A stretch of DNA of 64,000 bases from CAWDXG01 sp963822115 (GCA_963822115.1 CAWGGM010000008.1:806001-870000), one strand, 5' to 3'. Shown: positions 42,818 to 51,890, counted from the stretch's first letter. The notes: generated by a model from the sequence alone, not told the origin. Program-made: numbers and translations.

Positions 42818-44158
42818 TCACGGCGCGGGAAAGTCGAACGAGAACGCCCTCACGTAACGCTCGCACCAGGGCTCTTCCGTGGGCGTGCACGGTCGTCCAC
42901 CGCACTGTCCAGGGCCGGGGTCGCAGTATTCCACGCTCACGGGCAGGCCTTGTTGATGCGTCCAGTCCAGTTGCGTCCAGATGCTGTCTGGTGGTTTCCG
43001 GAGCTTCACGCCGTGGGGTTCCGGAGGAAACCAGATCGTCCAGACGCGGAAGATCCGCCCGGAATCGTCATCGGCCCAGACGTGCAGTCGATCCGGGAGG
43101 TCCGAACCGGCGGTCCATTGGATGGGATCGAAGAGACTCACCACCATCGGCGCTACCGCAAAAACGATCGGGTCCGGGAGTCTTGGCAGCGCCGTAGCCG
43201 GGAAATTCCCGCGCCGGTACACGCCGACGTGGCTCGGCCCGTACCACGAGCTGTAATCCGTCTCGACTTCGGATTCGGAGAACGCCGGCACGTACTGGGT
43301 GTTCCAGTGACAAACGCCGTTCTGCACGGGCTGCACATTCTTCAGGAACGCTACAACGTCGCTCCTTGCTTCCACGCTCCGGGTTGTGGGTCCCACGGTG
43401 CACCCTTCGGTAGGGTCGGGTACCGGAAGCGTTCCGGAAGCAACCTGGATGGGTTGGGCCTTCGCGAAGTCAACGTCGATGGTGTCACTGCTATCGGGGA
43501 TGTCCGCGACGAATTCAGCCGCCAACGACGGGCAGGTCCCGACATGCGGAACCAGATCCTCTGCGATGATCTTGCCACTCGAGCCCGGTGTCGTCTTCAG
43601 GGTCACGGTGTCCGGCTGGGTGGATTCGCCACAGGTCGCTACGTGGGCCGAAGGCGTTGTCAATCCGACGGTGATGCAGTCGCTGCTGGATGCCTTGTTC
43701 CGGATCTTCACGGTCAGCGTTCGCGTCCATCCGGCCGAGCTACGACGCGGCTGGAGATGCAGCACGCGACTGCTGGTCGGGGAGACGCCGAGCACGGTGA
43801 CGAGGATGCGTCCGGGGCTGAAGACCGTGACATCGACGGTTTCGTTCGCGAAGTCCACGTCGGAGAACATCGCGACACCGTCTTGGTGCGTCGTGCGCTG
43901 CTCCTCGACGCCGCCGGCACGGTCCACGACCACGATGGCGCCCGATATCGGGACGTCGTTCCGATCCACAACCAGAAAGCTGCCGTCCGGCGCGACGAGA
44001 CCGGGTTTCACCGTTCCCGCATCGGCACCACCCGCACCGATTGTGGCGGTCGCGCCCCCGGATCCAGCGCGCGCCGACCCGTCCACGATCGCCTGACCGC
44101 CGCAGCCTGCGAGTAGCAGGCACGCAAGCGCGGCACGCGTCATTGCCGGAGACGTCAT
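42818..44158 (-). CDS. Exported lipoprotein of unknown function, 446 aa
   Basis: A signal peptide with lipobox LLLAGCGG, a short Gly/Ala linker, then a carboxypeptidase-regulatory or Ig-like segment (residues about 55-125, VDRNDVPISGAIVVVDRAG) and about 300 residues with eight or more cysteines and no recognised family. Two ATGs (44158 and 44143) could start the signal peptide; neither has a ribosome binding site. It converges with ilvE. Confidence 0.65.
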   Translation of the reverse strand: MTSPAMTRAALACLLLAGCGGQAIVDGSARAGSGGATATIGAGGADAGTVKPGLVAPDGSFLVVDRNDVPISGAIVVVDRAGGVEEQRTTHQDGVAMFSDVDFANETVDVTVFSPGRILVTVLGVSPTSSRVLHLQPRRSSAGWTRTLTVKIRNKASSSDCITVGLTTPSAHVATCGESTQPDTVTLKTTPGSSGKIIAEDLVPHVGTCPSLAAEFVADIPDSSDTIDVDFAKAQPIQVASGTLPVPDPTEGCTVGPTTRSVEARSDVVAFLKNVQPVQNGVCHWNTQYVPAFSESEVETDYSSWYGPSHVGVYRRGNFPATALPRLPDPIVFAVAPMVVSLFDPIQWTAGSDLPDRLHVWADDDSGRIFRVWTIWFPPEPHGVKLRKPPDSIWTQLDWTHQQGLPVSVEYCDPGPGQCGGRPCTPTEEPWCERYVRAFSFDFPAP

Positions 44159-44302
44159 GAGCGGATGTCGAGCAATTGCTGTGCCCGGAAAGCGAGCTCC
44201 CGCACACGGGAATGCAGGCCTTTTGGTGTGCCGCGCAAGCCACACTGTGCGGTTGGTACCTCGGCGCTGGAACCCGGGAACGCCAGGCGTTAGCATCGCG
44301 TC

Positions 44303-44632
44303 ATGCTCGACAAGCTGAACCGGGACGAGCGGCTCCTCCTGATGCAGTTCGTGTGCGCGTTCGCGTGGACGGACCTGGAAATCCGCGACTCGGAGCGGAA
44401 CTTCGTGCACCGTCTGGTCAAGCGCCTCGAGCTCGACGAGGCGGATCGGGCGCAGGTGGAAGAGTGGCTGAGCGTGGCGCCGGCACCGAGCTCGATGGAT
44501 CCGGGGCGCGTTCCGGTCGAGCACCGCCGCACCTTCCTCGAAGCCGCCCGCGCGGTGGTCTACGCCGATGGCGAGGTCGACGCCGAAGAGCGCGAGCAGC
44601 TCGACAAGCTACGCGCCGCGCTGGGCGTCTGA
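44303..44632 (+). CDS. TerB-like protein, 109 aa
   Basis: A small all-helical protein. Two acidic helix-loop stretches (FAWTDLEIRDSERNFV and VVYADGEVDAEEREQL) correspond to the duplicated metal-coordinating elements of TerB/tellurite-resistance-like domains. Such proteins bind divalent metal and act in envelope stress complexes; no other ter gene is present. TAGCAT ends exactly 6 nt before the ATG and no Shine-Dalgarno sequence is seen, so the transcript is probably leaderless. Confidence 0.75.
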   Translation: MLDKLNRDERLLLMQFVCAFAWTDLEIRDSERNFVHRLVKRLELDEADRAQVEEWLSVAPAPSSMDPGRVPVEHRRTFLEAARAVVYADGEVDAEEREQLDKLRAALGV

Positions 44633-44695
44633 GCTTCCCACGCGCCGCGAGCGGCTGCGCTGCGCAGGCGGGTGCAACTGCCAACGGTCGGGCCA

Positions 44696-44771
44696 CGGGG
44701 GCTGCGTCCGCGTAAAACGAGACCCCGCTTCGCGGGGGCCCCTATCTCGTTCCACGCGGACGCAGCCCCCG
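44696..44771. repeat. Nested hairpin repeat A
   Basis: Outer arms CGGGGGCTGCGTCCGCGT (44696-44713) and their exact complement (44754-44771); middle arms AACGAGA (44716-44722) and TCTCGTT (44745-44751); inner hairpin CCCCGC-TTC-GCGGGG (44723-44737). The inner part GACCCCGC to GGGGCCCCTATC is the inverse of the core in repeat B. Confidence 0.8.
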
Positions 44772-44813
44772 TAGCCCCCGACGCACTCCAGGCCAAAGCG
44801 AACCGTGGGCGCA

Positions 44814-44887
44814 GCGGGGTGTGTCCGGGCGCGGCGGGATAGGGGCCCCCGCCTAGCGGGGTCCCGCTGCGCCCGGACACACCCCGC
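44814..44887. repeat. Nested hairpin repeat B
   Basis: Outer arms GCGGGGTGTGTCCGGGCGC (44814-44832) and their exact complement (44869-44887); second arms GCGGGA (44834-44839) and TCCCGC (44862-44867); inner hairpin CCCCGC-CTA-GCGGGG (44847-44861). The core is in reverse orientation to that of repeat A. Confidence 0.8.
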
Positions 44888-44888
44888 G

Positions 44889-44945
44889 GAGCCCGCCTAG
44901 CGAGCGGGGTCCCGCTGCGCTCGCGCACACACTCCGTAGCCCCCC
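44889..44945. repeat. Degenerate right half of the same repeat
   Basis: GCCCGCCTAGCGAGCGGGGT followed by CCCGCTGCGCTCG and CACACACTCC parallels the right half of repeat B with an inserted GA and drifted arm, and it ends in GTAGCCCCC as does the sequence after repeat A. The left arm is missing. Confidence 0.55.
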
Positions 44946-45829
44946 TAGCGAGCTAGATCTTCGACGAGCACCGCTTCGGCGCGCGCGCTGTCGGCAGCGA
45001 GGCTCACTCTGACGTGATGGCGGACCTTCCGCCCCTCGCTCTCGAAGATGCGAGGCACGCGCGCGGCATTGACGTAGACAGTGCCCCCCTGCTCGAGCTG
45101 CCAGCGCCGCTCGCCTCCGCCCTTGATCGCGTGATGCATGTGACCCGCGAGCACGGCCAGTACCCGCCGCCCGCTTTCGCGGGCGTGCTCGATGGCGAGT
45201 CGCAGATCCTCGTCGCCGAAGTCGCCCTCTTCCTTCCTGAAGTCGCAGCCCCAGACGTCGTCGCGCCGGTCGCCGAGGCCAGTCGGACCGTTGTGGGCCA
45301 GAAACACCACGCGCTCCGATTCACACGCATCCACGAGCCCACAGAGGCGCGCCGCGGACCCGGCGATGGTCGATACGCCGAAGCGATGACGGATGTGCGG
45401 CTCGAACGAAACGTACGACCCACCCATCGCATGCGGCCGCGCTACGACCAGGCTGACGTGGTGATCGCGAACGCGAAGCTCGTGCCGGCTGTAGCCACAT
45501 AGCGGCACAGGTGACAGCGCGTCCGCCAGCTCGTCGCACAGCTTTCCCTGTCCGATGCCGAGGATATGCGCGAGCCGCGGCCGCCGCGCCACTTCCGCAG
45601 CCAGATGCGCCAGACGCACGGCGTCGTGGTTGCCCGGAACCACGAGCGTGGGGCGCTCGAGCTGGGCGATGCGCCGGGCCACGTCGAGCCCACCCTGATG
45701 CGCATAGCCGGCAAGATCGCCGACGAACAGCAGCTGGTCGTAGTCCGAGCTGTTGAAGTAGGCGACGTCCTCGTCGGAAAAGCGGAGGTGCAGGTCGCCG
45801 AGGACCGCAATGCGGATCTCGCCGGGCAT
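44945..45829 (-). CDS. Calcineurin-like metallophosphoesterase
   Basis: A 294-aa cytosolic phosphoesterase with the full set of metal ligands: GDLHL, GDLAG, GNHD, AHNGPTG and GHMHH. The substrate is unknown; single-domain members act on phosphodiesters such as cyclic nucleotides or nucleic acids. TAGCGT ends 7 nt before the ATG and there is no Shine-Dalgarno sequence. The stop codon abuts the structured repeat cluster. Confidence 0.85.
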   Translation of the reverse strand: MPGEIRIAVLGDLHLRFSDEDVAYFNSSDYDQLLFVGDLAGYAHQGGLDVARRIAQLERPTLVVPGNHDAVRLAHLAAEVARRPRLAHILGIGQGKLCDELADALSPVPLCGYSRHELRVRDHHVSLVVARPHAMGGSYVSFEPHIRHRFGVSTIAGSAARLCGLVDACESERVVFLAHNGPTGLGDRRDDVWGCDFRKEEGDFGDEDLRLAIEHARESGRRVLAVLAGHMHHAIKGGGERRWQLEQGGTVYVNAARVPRIFESEGRKVRHHVRVSLAADSARAEAVLVEDLAR

Positions 45830-45887
45830 CGTGTAGACGCTAGCGCCCGCTGTGTTTCGAGCGAATATCGAGCCGGTTTTCGCCGGG

Positions 45888-46589
45888 CTACTTCTCGGCG
45901 ACCGCGTGACCGGGCGTGCCGTGACCCATGTCGATGATCTCGGCGCGATAGAGCAGCTTGCCGTCGGCGGTGGACAGCTCGCCAGCGACGGCGCGGTCCG
46001 GCACGGCCTTGCTCGTCACGACGCTCAGCGTCGCCGGCTTGTCGCCCACGAGCACCTTGTAGCGGGTCTTCTCGCAGTCGAGCTCCTTGGTACCGATGAG
46101 GCACGTCTCGGCCTTCTTGCCGAGCGTCGCGAGATTGTCGTCCGCGGCGAACACGGTGCGGTCCATCATCGTGTTGTACGCAGTGATGTCGCTGGGGATG
46201 GCCTTGTCGCCGTCGATACGAATCACGCGCGCGACGCTTCCGGTGTTCAGGTCGCGGGCCACGCGCAGGTGCTCGCTGCGCTTGCCCGCATCGAGCTGGT
46301 AGTCGATGACGATCAGGCTGCCCATCTCTGCGACCACGCGCTCGGTCAGTGTCATGGGCTGCTTGCTGAACGAGCCCGAGAAGCGCTGCACGAAGTAGTC
46401 GCCCACCTTGAGCGAATCGCGGGACGCCGTCTTTGCGGGCGCCGCGTCGGACTTGTCCGCCTTCTTCTTCTCGTGTGCGGTGGTCGTCTTCGGCTTCGCG
46501 CTGACCGCGCTCTTGGCGGGGGGCGTGGCGGTACCGCCGCAGGCCGACACCAGGACAGAAACGGTGGCGAGGAGAGCGAGCTTCTTCAT
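45888..46589 (-). CDS. Hypothetical lipoprotein, 233 aa
   Basis: A signal peptide with lipobox VLVSAC, a Lys/Ala/Thr-rich linker (about residues 25-60) and a domain of about 170 residues in which LKVGDYFVQRFSGSFSKQP and LTERVVAE suggest a beta-barrel-like fold; one Cys pair (CLIGTKELDC) is probably a disulfide. The ATG at 46589 starts the signal peptide; a longer frame to 46682 would place a palindromic operator inside the gene and is rejected. It may be regulated by the palindromes at 46643-46690. Confidence 0.65.
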   Translation of the reverse strand: MKKLALLATVSVLVSACGGTATPPAKSAVSAKPKTTTAHEKKKADKSDAAPAKTASRDSLKVGDYFVQRFSGSFSKQPMTLTERVVAEMGSLIVIDYQLDAGKRSEHLRVARDLNTGSVARVIRIDGDKAIPSDITAYNTMMDRTVFAADDNLATLGKKAETCLIGTKELDCEKTRYKVLVGDKPATLSVVTSKAVPDRAVAGELSTADGKLLYRAEIIDMGHGTPGHAVAEK

Positions 46590-46636
46590 GCCTTCGCTCG
46601 TGGTCACAGGCGGCGCGGAACGGCCAAGTTCGAGAC

Positions 46637-46690
46637 CCGAAATGTGGCAAAATGCCACAATTCGGGGCCAGAACCGTGACAATTTGCTAC
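46637..46690. promoter_or_regulatory. Pair of related palindromes upstream of the 233-aa lipoprotein
   Basis: TGTGGCA-AAA-TGCCACA (46643-46659) is an exact inverted repeat, flanked by CCCGAA (46636-46641) and TTCGGG (46661-46666), which extend it to 31 nt with one mismatch. At 46676-46690 GTGACAATTTGCTAC repeats the core GTGGCAAAATGCCAC with four changes. Two sites 33 bp apart upstream of a gene suggest binding of a dimeric regulator. Confidence 0.55.
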
Positions 46691-46754
46691 GAGTCAGGCT
46701 CCGGGCTCCGGGCTCCCGGCTCCGCGCTCCTGGCTTCGAGCTTCTGGCCCGGTG

Positions 46755-49700
46755 CTAGCCGTTGTCCGGGAGCCGGCCAGCGGCGCCAGCGGCGAGGGCT
46801 TCGGCATCGGACATGACCACCTCGCCGAGCCGCCACCGGGAGAGAACCTTCTCGGCCAGGCGCGGAGCGCCGGCGGCAGCACCGGTCGCGGCAACCGACG
46901 CGCCGATTGCGGTGGCCCAGCCCAGCGGACCGAGCGGGCGGCAGCCGAAGAAATGGCTGAGGCCCGGCGTCTGCACGATCCCCGCGAGCAGCGCCGCGGA
47001 GCCGACACCGGTCATGACGACCGGACGGCTGAGACCGCCGGAAGCAATGGTCTGTCCGAGCTGCGTGCCGACGAGCGCCACGAGCCCGATGGTGCGCGCG
47101 CGCTCGGCGCTGCCGGTGAAGCGGCCCATCAGCCACGCGCCGCCCGCGCCGAGCGCGGTGACGGTGGCGCGCGACGCGATATCGCGGTTGAGCGGCTTGC
47201 CGAGCGAAGCGTCGGGCCCTTCGGTGGCCAGCGAGGCCAGCGTGCCCTGCGACGGCGGACGCAGCGCTATGGCCATGGCGGGCGCCACGTCGGTCAGCAG
47301 GTTGACAAGCAGGAGCTGGCGCGCGTTGAGCGGCGAACGTCCGTCGACGAGGCCCGCTGCAAGCGTGAAACCGATCTCGCCGAGGTTGCCGCCGATCAGG
47401 ATGGAGACGGCGTCGCGCACGGAGGCCCACATGGCGCGCCCTTCGACGATCGCGTCGACGAGCGTCTCGATACGCTCATCGGTCAGCACGACGTCGGCGG
47501 CGCCGCGCGCGGCAGCCGTGCTGCGCTCGCCGATGGCAACGCCCACGTTGGCCAGGCGGATCGCCGGAGCGTCGTTGGCGCCGTCGCCGACCATGGCGAC
47601 GACCCGGCCCGCCCGCTGCAGCGCGCGCACCACGCGCACCTTCTGCGAAGGCGTCACACGCGCGAACACGCTCACGCGTTCGATTTTGAGGTCGAGCTGC
47701 GCGTCGCTCATGCGGGCAAGCTCGGCGCCGGTGAGCACCAGCTTGCCGCGGAGCAGATCGAGATCACTGGCGATGGCTTCGGCGGTGCTGGGATGATCGC
47801 CGGTGATCATCATGGTCTCGACGCCGGCATGCCGCAGCCGTTCCAGAGCCAGCGCCGCCGAGGGACGGACGGGATCGCTGAACGCGAGGAAGCCCAGAAA
47901 CGACAGGCCCATCAGACGGGACGGATCGAGGCGATCGTCGGGGCCGACCGAACGCTCGGCGACCGCGAGCACGCGCAGGCCTCGACGCGCCAGAGTGGAC
48001 GCGGCGTCATGCAGCGTGCGCTGCGCTTCCTCGTCGAGGGAAGCGCGTTCGTCGCCGCGTCCCCAGCGGGTGCAGCGCGGGAGGATCGCCTCGGGCGCGC
48101 CCTTCACGCTGAGCAGCGAGCCGCCTTCGAGCTCGCCGAGTACGGCGTGATAGCCCCGGCCGGCCTCGAAGGGCAGCTCGGAAGCGCGCTTCCAACCGTC
48201 AGCGCCAAGCGTCGAGCGCACCATCGCGGTGCCCGCGGCGCGGAGCAGCGCAGCGTCGGTCGGGTCGCTGTGCGCTTCGGGCCGGCGCGGATCCGGCGTG
48301 GCCCGCAAGGCGGCCGCGAGCACCTCGCGTCGCGACGCGGACAGCTCGAGCAGGGGCTCCTCGGTCCTGCCGTCGGAGACACTGCCGAGCTCGATGCGGC
48401 CCTCGGTCACCGTTCCCGTCTTGTCGACGCAGATGACATCGACGCGACCCAGCGCTTCGATGCTGCGCGCGTTGCGCACCAGCGCCCCGCGGCGTGAAAG
48501 CCGCTCGGCCGCCGAGAGCTGCGCGGCCGTGGCAAGCAGCGGCAGACCCTCGGGCACAGACGCGACGGCGAGGCTGACGCCTGCCCCGACCAGCTCGTCG
48601 AGGCGCCTGCCGCGGAGGAGACCGCCTCCGACCAGTCCCACGCCGGCGCCGAGCGCGACCGGACCGGTGAGATCGATCAGCGAGCGGAGCCGCTGTTCGA
48701 CGCCGCTCTGCACGGGGTTGGGACCGGAGGTGTGCGCGCCGCGCTGCGCTTCCGTTTCCTCGCCGACGGCTATCACGACGGCGACGGCGCGCCCGGCGGC
48801 GATCGACGTGCCCTCGTAGAGCATCGAGCTGCGGTCGGCGACCTCGACCTCGAACGAAGGCGACGCGCTCTTCGGGACGGGCAGCGACTCGCCGGTCAGG
48901 CTGGATGCGTCGACCTCCAGCGACTCCGACTCCACGATGCGGCAGTCGGCTGGCACCACGTCGCCCGGCTCCACCAGCACGACATCGCCAACGACCAGCT
49001 CGGTGGCGTCAACGTCGCGTTCGACGCCGTTGCGCCGCACGTGCGCGCGGCGCTTGGCCGTGCGCGCCAGGTCGCGGATGGCCCGCTCGGTGCGGAAGCG
49101 CTGGATGCCTCCGACCAGCGCGTTGAGCACGACGACGCCGCCCACCATGGCCGCGTCGGTCATCGACCCGACGACGGCGGACAGACCGGCGCCTGCAGCG
49201 AGGAGCGGCGCGAGCGGATTGAACAGCTCGTCGGTGATGGCTTCACCGAGCTCGACCAGCGCGGGCTTCTCGGGTGTGGCCGGCCGCGCTCGCTCCGCGA
49301 CGTTGTGGCGGGTGAGGCCGCGCTCGGAGCTCTCCAGACGGCGCAGCACGCCGCGGGGATCGAGGGCGTGCCAGGGCGTGCGGTCGCGCGGTGCGGGCAG
49401 TGCCTTGCGTGCCAGCGATGACGAGCCGCGCACGCCGTTGGCCATGGAGACGAGCGTCGCCGTGTTGACCACGGTGATCACCCGGCGCGTGGTCATGGGC
49501 AGAAGCCCGCCGGCGGACACGACCGCCCCGAGCGTTGCAGCGCCGAGAGCGATGTTGACGCTCTGCTTGGCGATCTGTCGTGCGTTGATGCAGGCGCGGA
49601 TCACGAAGCGCGCATCGGTCAGATCCTCGCCGCACACCAGATGCGCGCCCCACGGCACAGGCTCGCCCGCGCGGATGAGCCCGATGGAGACATCCGCGAT

Positions 49701-51185
49701 GGGCAGGCCGGGCGAGCCGCCGGTACCGACCAGACAGACCGTGCGCCCCTCGCGCTGCAGACGACGGATGCCGCTCTTGAGCCCCTCACCTTCGGGGATC
49801 ACGTCGTCGGCGTTGAGGCCGTGCAGCACCGACTCGTCACCGGCGGCGATCACGACGCGCATCTGCGCTTCGTGCGCGGAGTTGATCAGCTCGTCGATAC
49901 CCGTACGGGGGATCACGTTGATCTCGACAAATGCGGCGATCTCGCCCGCGCGACACAGCCCCAGCACCAGCGCGCCTCCACGCGCCAGAGCCGCCGCCTG
50001 CTGTTCCAGCTCGTCGTCCGCAATCGCGCCAAGCAGACGCTGGGGCCCCAGCAGCCAGCCGTCACCGCGCCTCACATCGATCGGGTGATCCGAATCGAAC
50101 AGCGACTCGGCCAGCCGCCGCGCCTCGGTCGGTTCGATGGCGTCGGTGGTGAGCACCTGCCCGATCTTGAACTCGTCGCGGGAAACCAGGTCCCCCTGCA
50201 GCACCAGGCAGTCGAGGCGGTCGAGGCGCCGGAGCGCCCCCGGGTCGCGGACCAGCACGCCGCGATTCGCCAGCACGCGGCCGAGCTCGGCCGCGAACAC
50301 GTCACGGCCATAGCGTGCGGGCTTGGGCAGACCGCCGAACAGCGCGGCCACGGCGCGCTGGAAGCTGCGCGTGGTCAGGAAGCTGACGCCGAAGCCGCCG
50401 AGAGAGACGATCCAGGCGCGGTCAGCGTATTCCTCGATGGGGCCGCGTGGCAGTGGACAGGGGCGTGGCTCGGTGCCCAAGAGGCCGGTGCCGTGATCGA
50501 CGGGCTCGCTGCACAGCTCGGGCTCGCGCTGCTCCCACACGCGGCGACGCGAGCGCGCCTCCTGCAGGAGGGCTCGCTTGTGCACCACATCCACCAGCGA
50601 GCTCACCGGGCGCTGCGCGAACCCCTGGGCGAAGCCCAGCGCCAGGCTCATGGCGAGGTCGGCGCGCTGCGGACCGAGCCGCTCGTCCAGCCCGCGGCGA
50701 AGCCGCGGTGACGCCTTGAGGATCGCCAAGAGCGCAGCGCTGTTGCTCGCGATGGACGACGGACTGAATATCGAAAGTCTGAGCGCCGAGGCGATCACGA
50801 AACCTGCCAGGTCGGCAGCCAGCTCGACCAGCAGCCGTTCCTCGGGTTCGCTGTCGGCTGGGTGTTCGGTGAGGTCGTCGCCGAAGCCGGCCTGTTCGAT
50901 GCGGGCGGCCCGTTCGGCGTCTCCCACGACACGCGTGAGGTGCGCGAGGGTGTAGGCGTTCTGCTCGAACGCGATGATCACGCGGCGCGTGTGCGGATTG
51001 ATCTCGACCCAGCGCGCCTTCGGCATGCGGCCGACGGCGTCCTTGATACGCCGACTGAACTCTTCCAGCTCGTCGCGGTGGATCTCGCGGAACTCGATAT
51101 GCGCGCGGGTGCTGCCAGCCCAGGCTCTCCGGGTGCGTTCTCCGAAGAGCTTGACCGCTGAACCGAATAGACTGCCGAGACGCAT
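46755..51185 (-). CDS. CtpI-like double P-type cation ATPase, 1476 aa
   Basis: The C-terminal half (from about residue 640) is a complete P-type ATPase: TGES actuator motif (SSLTGESLPVP), TM4 motif PEGLPLL, phosphorylation site DKTGTVTEG at Asp921, KGAPE nucleotide site and GDGANDAPA hinge. The N-terminal half repeats the soluble and membrane parts in degenerate form and lacks DKTGT; LDCLVLQGDLVS stands at that place. An HMA-like segment is at residues about 25-95. This build is known from mycobacterial CtpI. PEGLP points to a P2-like or CtpI-type cation, not copper (no CPC). The ATG at 51185 follows AAGGAAAGGG; a GTG at 51203 is less likely. Confidence 0.88.
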   Translation of the reverse strand: MRLGSLFGSAVKLFGERTRRAWAGSTRAHIEFREIHRDELEEFSRRIKDAVGRMPKARWVEINPHTRRVIIAFEQNAYTLAHLTRVVGDAERAARIEQAGFGDDLTEHPADSEPEERLLVELAADLAGFVIASALRLSIFSPSSIASNSAALLAILKASPRLRRGLDERLGPQRADLAMSLALGFAQGFAQRPVSSLVDVVHKRALLQEARSRRRVWEQREPELCSEPVDHGTGLLGTEPRPCPLPRGPIEEYADRAWIVSLGGFGVSFLTTRSFQRAVAALFGGLPKPARYGRDVFAAELGRVLANRGVLVRDPGALRRLDRLDCLVLQGDLVSRDEFKIGQVLTTDAIEPTEARRLAESLFDSDHPIDVRRGDGWLLGPQRLLGAIADDELEQQAAALARGGALVLGLCRAGEIAAFVEINVIPRTGIDELINSAHEAQMRVVIAAGDESVLHGLNADDVIPEGEGLKSGIRRLQREGRTVCLVGTGGSPGLPIADVSIGLIRAGEPVPWGAHLVCGEDLTDARFVIRACINARQIAKQSVNIALGAATLGAVVSAGGLLPMTTRRVITVVNTATLVSMANGVRGSSSLARKALPAPRDRTPWHALDPRGVLRRLESSERGLTRHNVAERARPATPEKPALVELGEAITDELFNPLAPLLAAGAGLSAVVGSMTDAAMVGGVVVLNALVGGIQRFRTERAIRDLARTAKRRAHVRRNGVERDVDATELVVGDVVLVEPGDVVPADCRIVESESLEVDASSLTGESLPVPKSASPSFEVEVADRSSMLYEGTSIAAGRAVAVVIAVGEETEAQRGAHTSGPNPVQSGVEQRLRSLIDLTGPVALGAGVGLVGGGLLRGRRLDELVGAGVSLAVASVPEGLPLLATAAQLSAAERLSRRGALVRNARSIEALGRVDVICVDKTGTVTEGRIELGSVSDGRTEEPLLELSASRREVLAAALRATPDPRRPEAHSDPTDAALLRAAGTAMVRSTLGADGWKRASELPFEAGRGYHAVLGELEGGSLLSVKGAPEAILPRCTRWGRGDERASLDEEAQRTLHDAASTLARRGLRVLAVAERSVGPDDRLDPSRLMGLSFLGFLAFSDPVRPSAALALERLRHAGVETMMITGDHPSTAEAIASDLDLLRGKLVLTGAELARMSDAQLDLKIERVSVFARVTPSQKVRVVRALQRAGRVVAMVGDGANDAPAIRLANVGVAIGERSTAAARGAADVVLTDERIETLVDAIVEGRAMWASVRDAVSILIGGNLGEIGFTLAAGLVDGRSPLNARQLLLVNLLTDVAPAMAIALRPPSQGTLASLATEGPDASLGKPLNRDIASRATVTALGAGGAWLMGRFTGSAERARTIGLVALVGTQLGQTIASGGLSRPVVMTGVGSAALLAGIVQTPGLSHFFGCRPLGPLGWATAIGASVAATGAAAGAPRLAEKVLSRWRLGEVVMSDAEALAAGAAGRLPDNG

Positions 51186-51386
51186 CCCTTTCCTTAATGG
51201 CACAACTTGCGCGGCGACCGCGAAGACAATCCGCCCGCGGGCCGCAATGAGCCATTCATGGCCCTGCCCCCACCCCCGGCGGCTCTGCCACTCTCCAGAT
51301 TAGTTCATCGCGCGGGGGTCCGCTAGCACGCGGCTATCCGGCCTCCCGAGCCCGGATTCCGTCCGGAACCGCCGCGCCAGGCGGGC

Positions 51387-51831
51387 CTAGCCGCACACGT
51401 TGTAGGCGGACAGGAGCGAGCTCGGGTGACAGTTCCGCCCGTTCGAGCACTGCGAGTTGTCGTGGCAGAACTCGCGCTGGCCCTGCTGGTAGTTGCAGCT
51501 CGTCGCGCACTTCACATAGTTGTACAGATACCGCTGGCTGGTGACCTGGACCAGCTGCCCGCAGCACACCTGGCCCGACGGGCAATCTTCGGGTCCGTCG
51601 CAATACACGTCGGAGCTCTGGTTGCACGTGCTGTTGACGCTATTGCAGGCCGGCTCCTGTCCATTCGCGTAGTTGCAGCAGAATTGCTGGCCTGCGGTGC
51701 ACGTCGAGGAGCCGCACGCGATCGCTCCGTCGCTACCAGCGCGGCCGCCGGTACCGCTGCCGCCGCTGCTGCCGAAGCCGCTGCCGCCCGCGCGAAAATC
51801 CTGCAGCGCGGCGAGAACACCGACGCTTCAT
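51387..51831 (-). pseudogene. Decayed cysteine-rich exported protein gene
   Basis: From about 51800 the minus strand encodes a Gly/Ser linker and a domain with about sixteen cysteines (CTAGQQFCCNYANG, CDGPEDCPSGQVCC, CHDNSQCSNGRNC) that ends at 51387. It is open up to a TGA at about 51830, but no ATG, GTG or TTG gives a signal peptide in this frame. An ATG at 51831 starts in the neighbouring frame (MKRRCSRRA) and would join the domain only after a 1-nt shift; the hydrophobic core and lipobox are also missing. The domain looks intact and the 5' end broken. Confidence 0.55.
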
Positions 51832-51890
51832 GGATGGCAACAGCAGAGCGTCGGCGCTCGCGCGCGACAAGGACAAGGCGCAGCGGAGAC

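Larger units (their letters stand above)
44633..44944. other. Gene-free region made of structured GC-rich repeats
   Basis: This 312-bp interval between the TerB-like gene and the metallophosphatase has no plausible gene. It is occupied almost entirely by two long nested inverted repeats (44696-44771, 44814-44887) and a degenerate third half (44889-44945), all sharing a CCCCGC-N3-GCGGGG core and, on their flanks, GTAGCCCCC. Confidence 0.7.

Noticed and set aside
42818..44524. 568-codon frame for the 446-aa lipoprotein
   Set aside because: The extra N-terminal residues are antisense to the TerB-like gene, and the signal peptide begins only at 44158.
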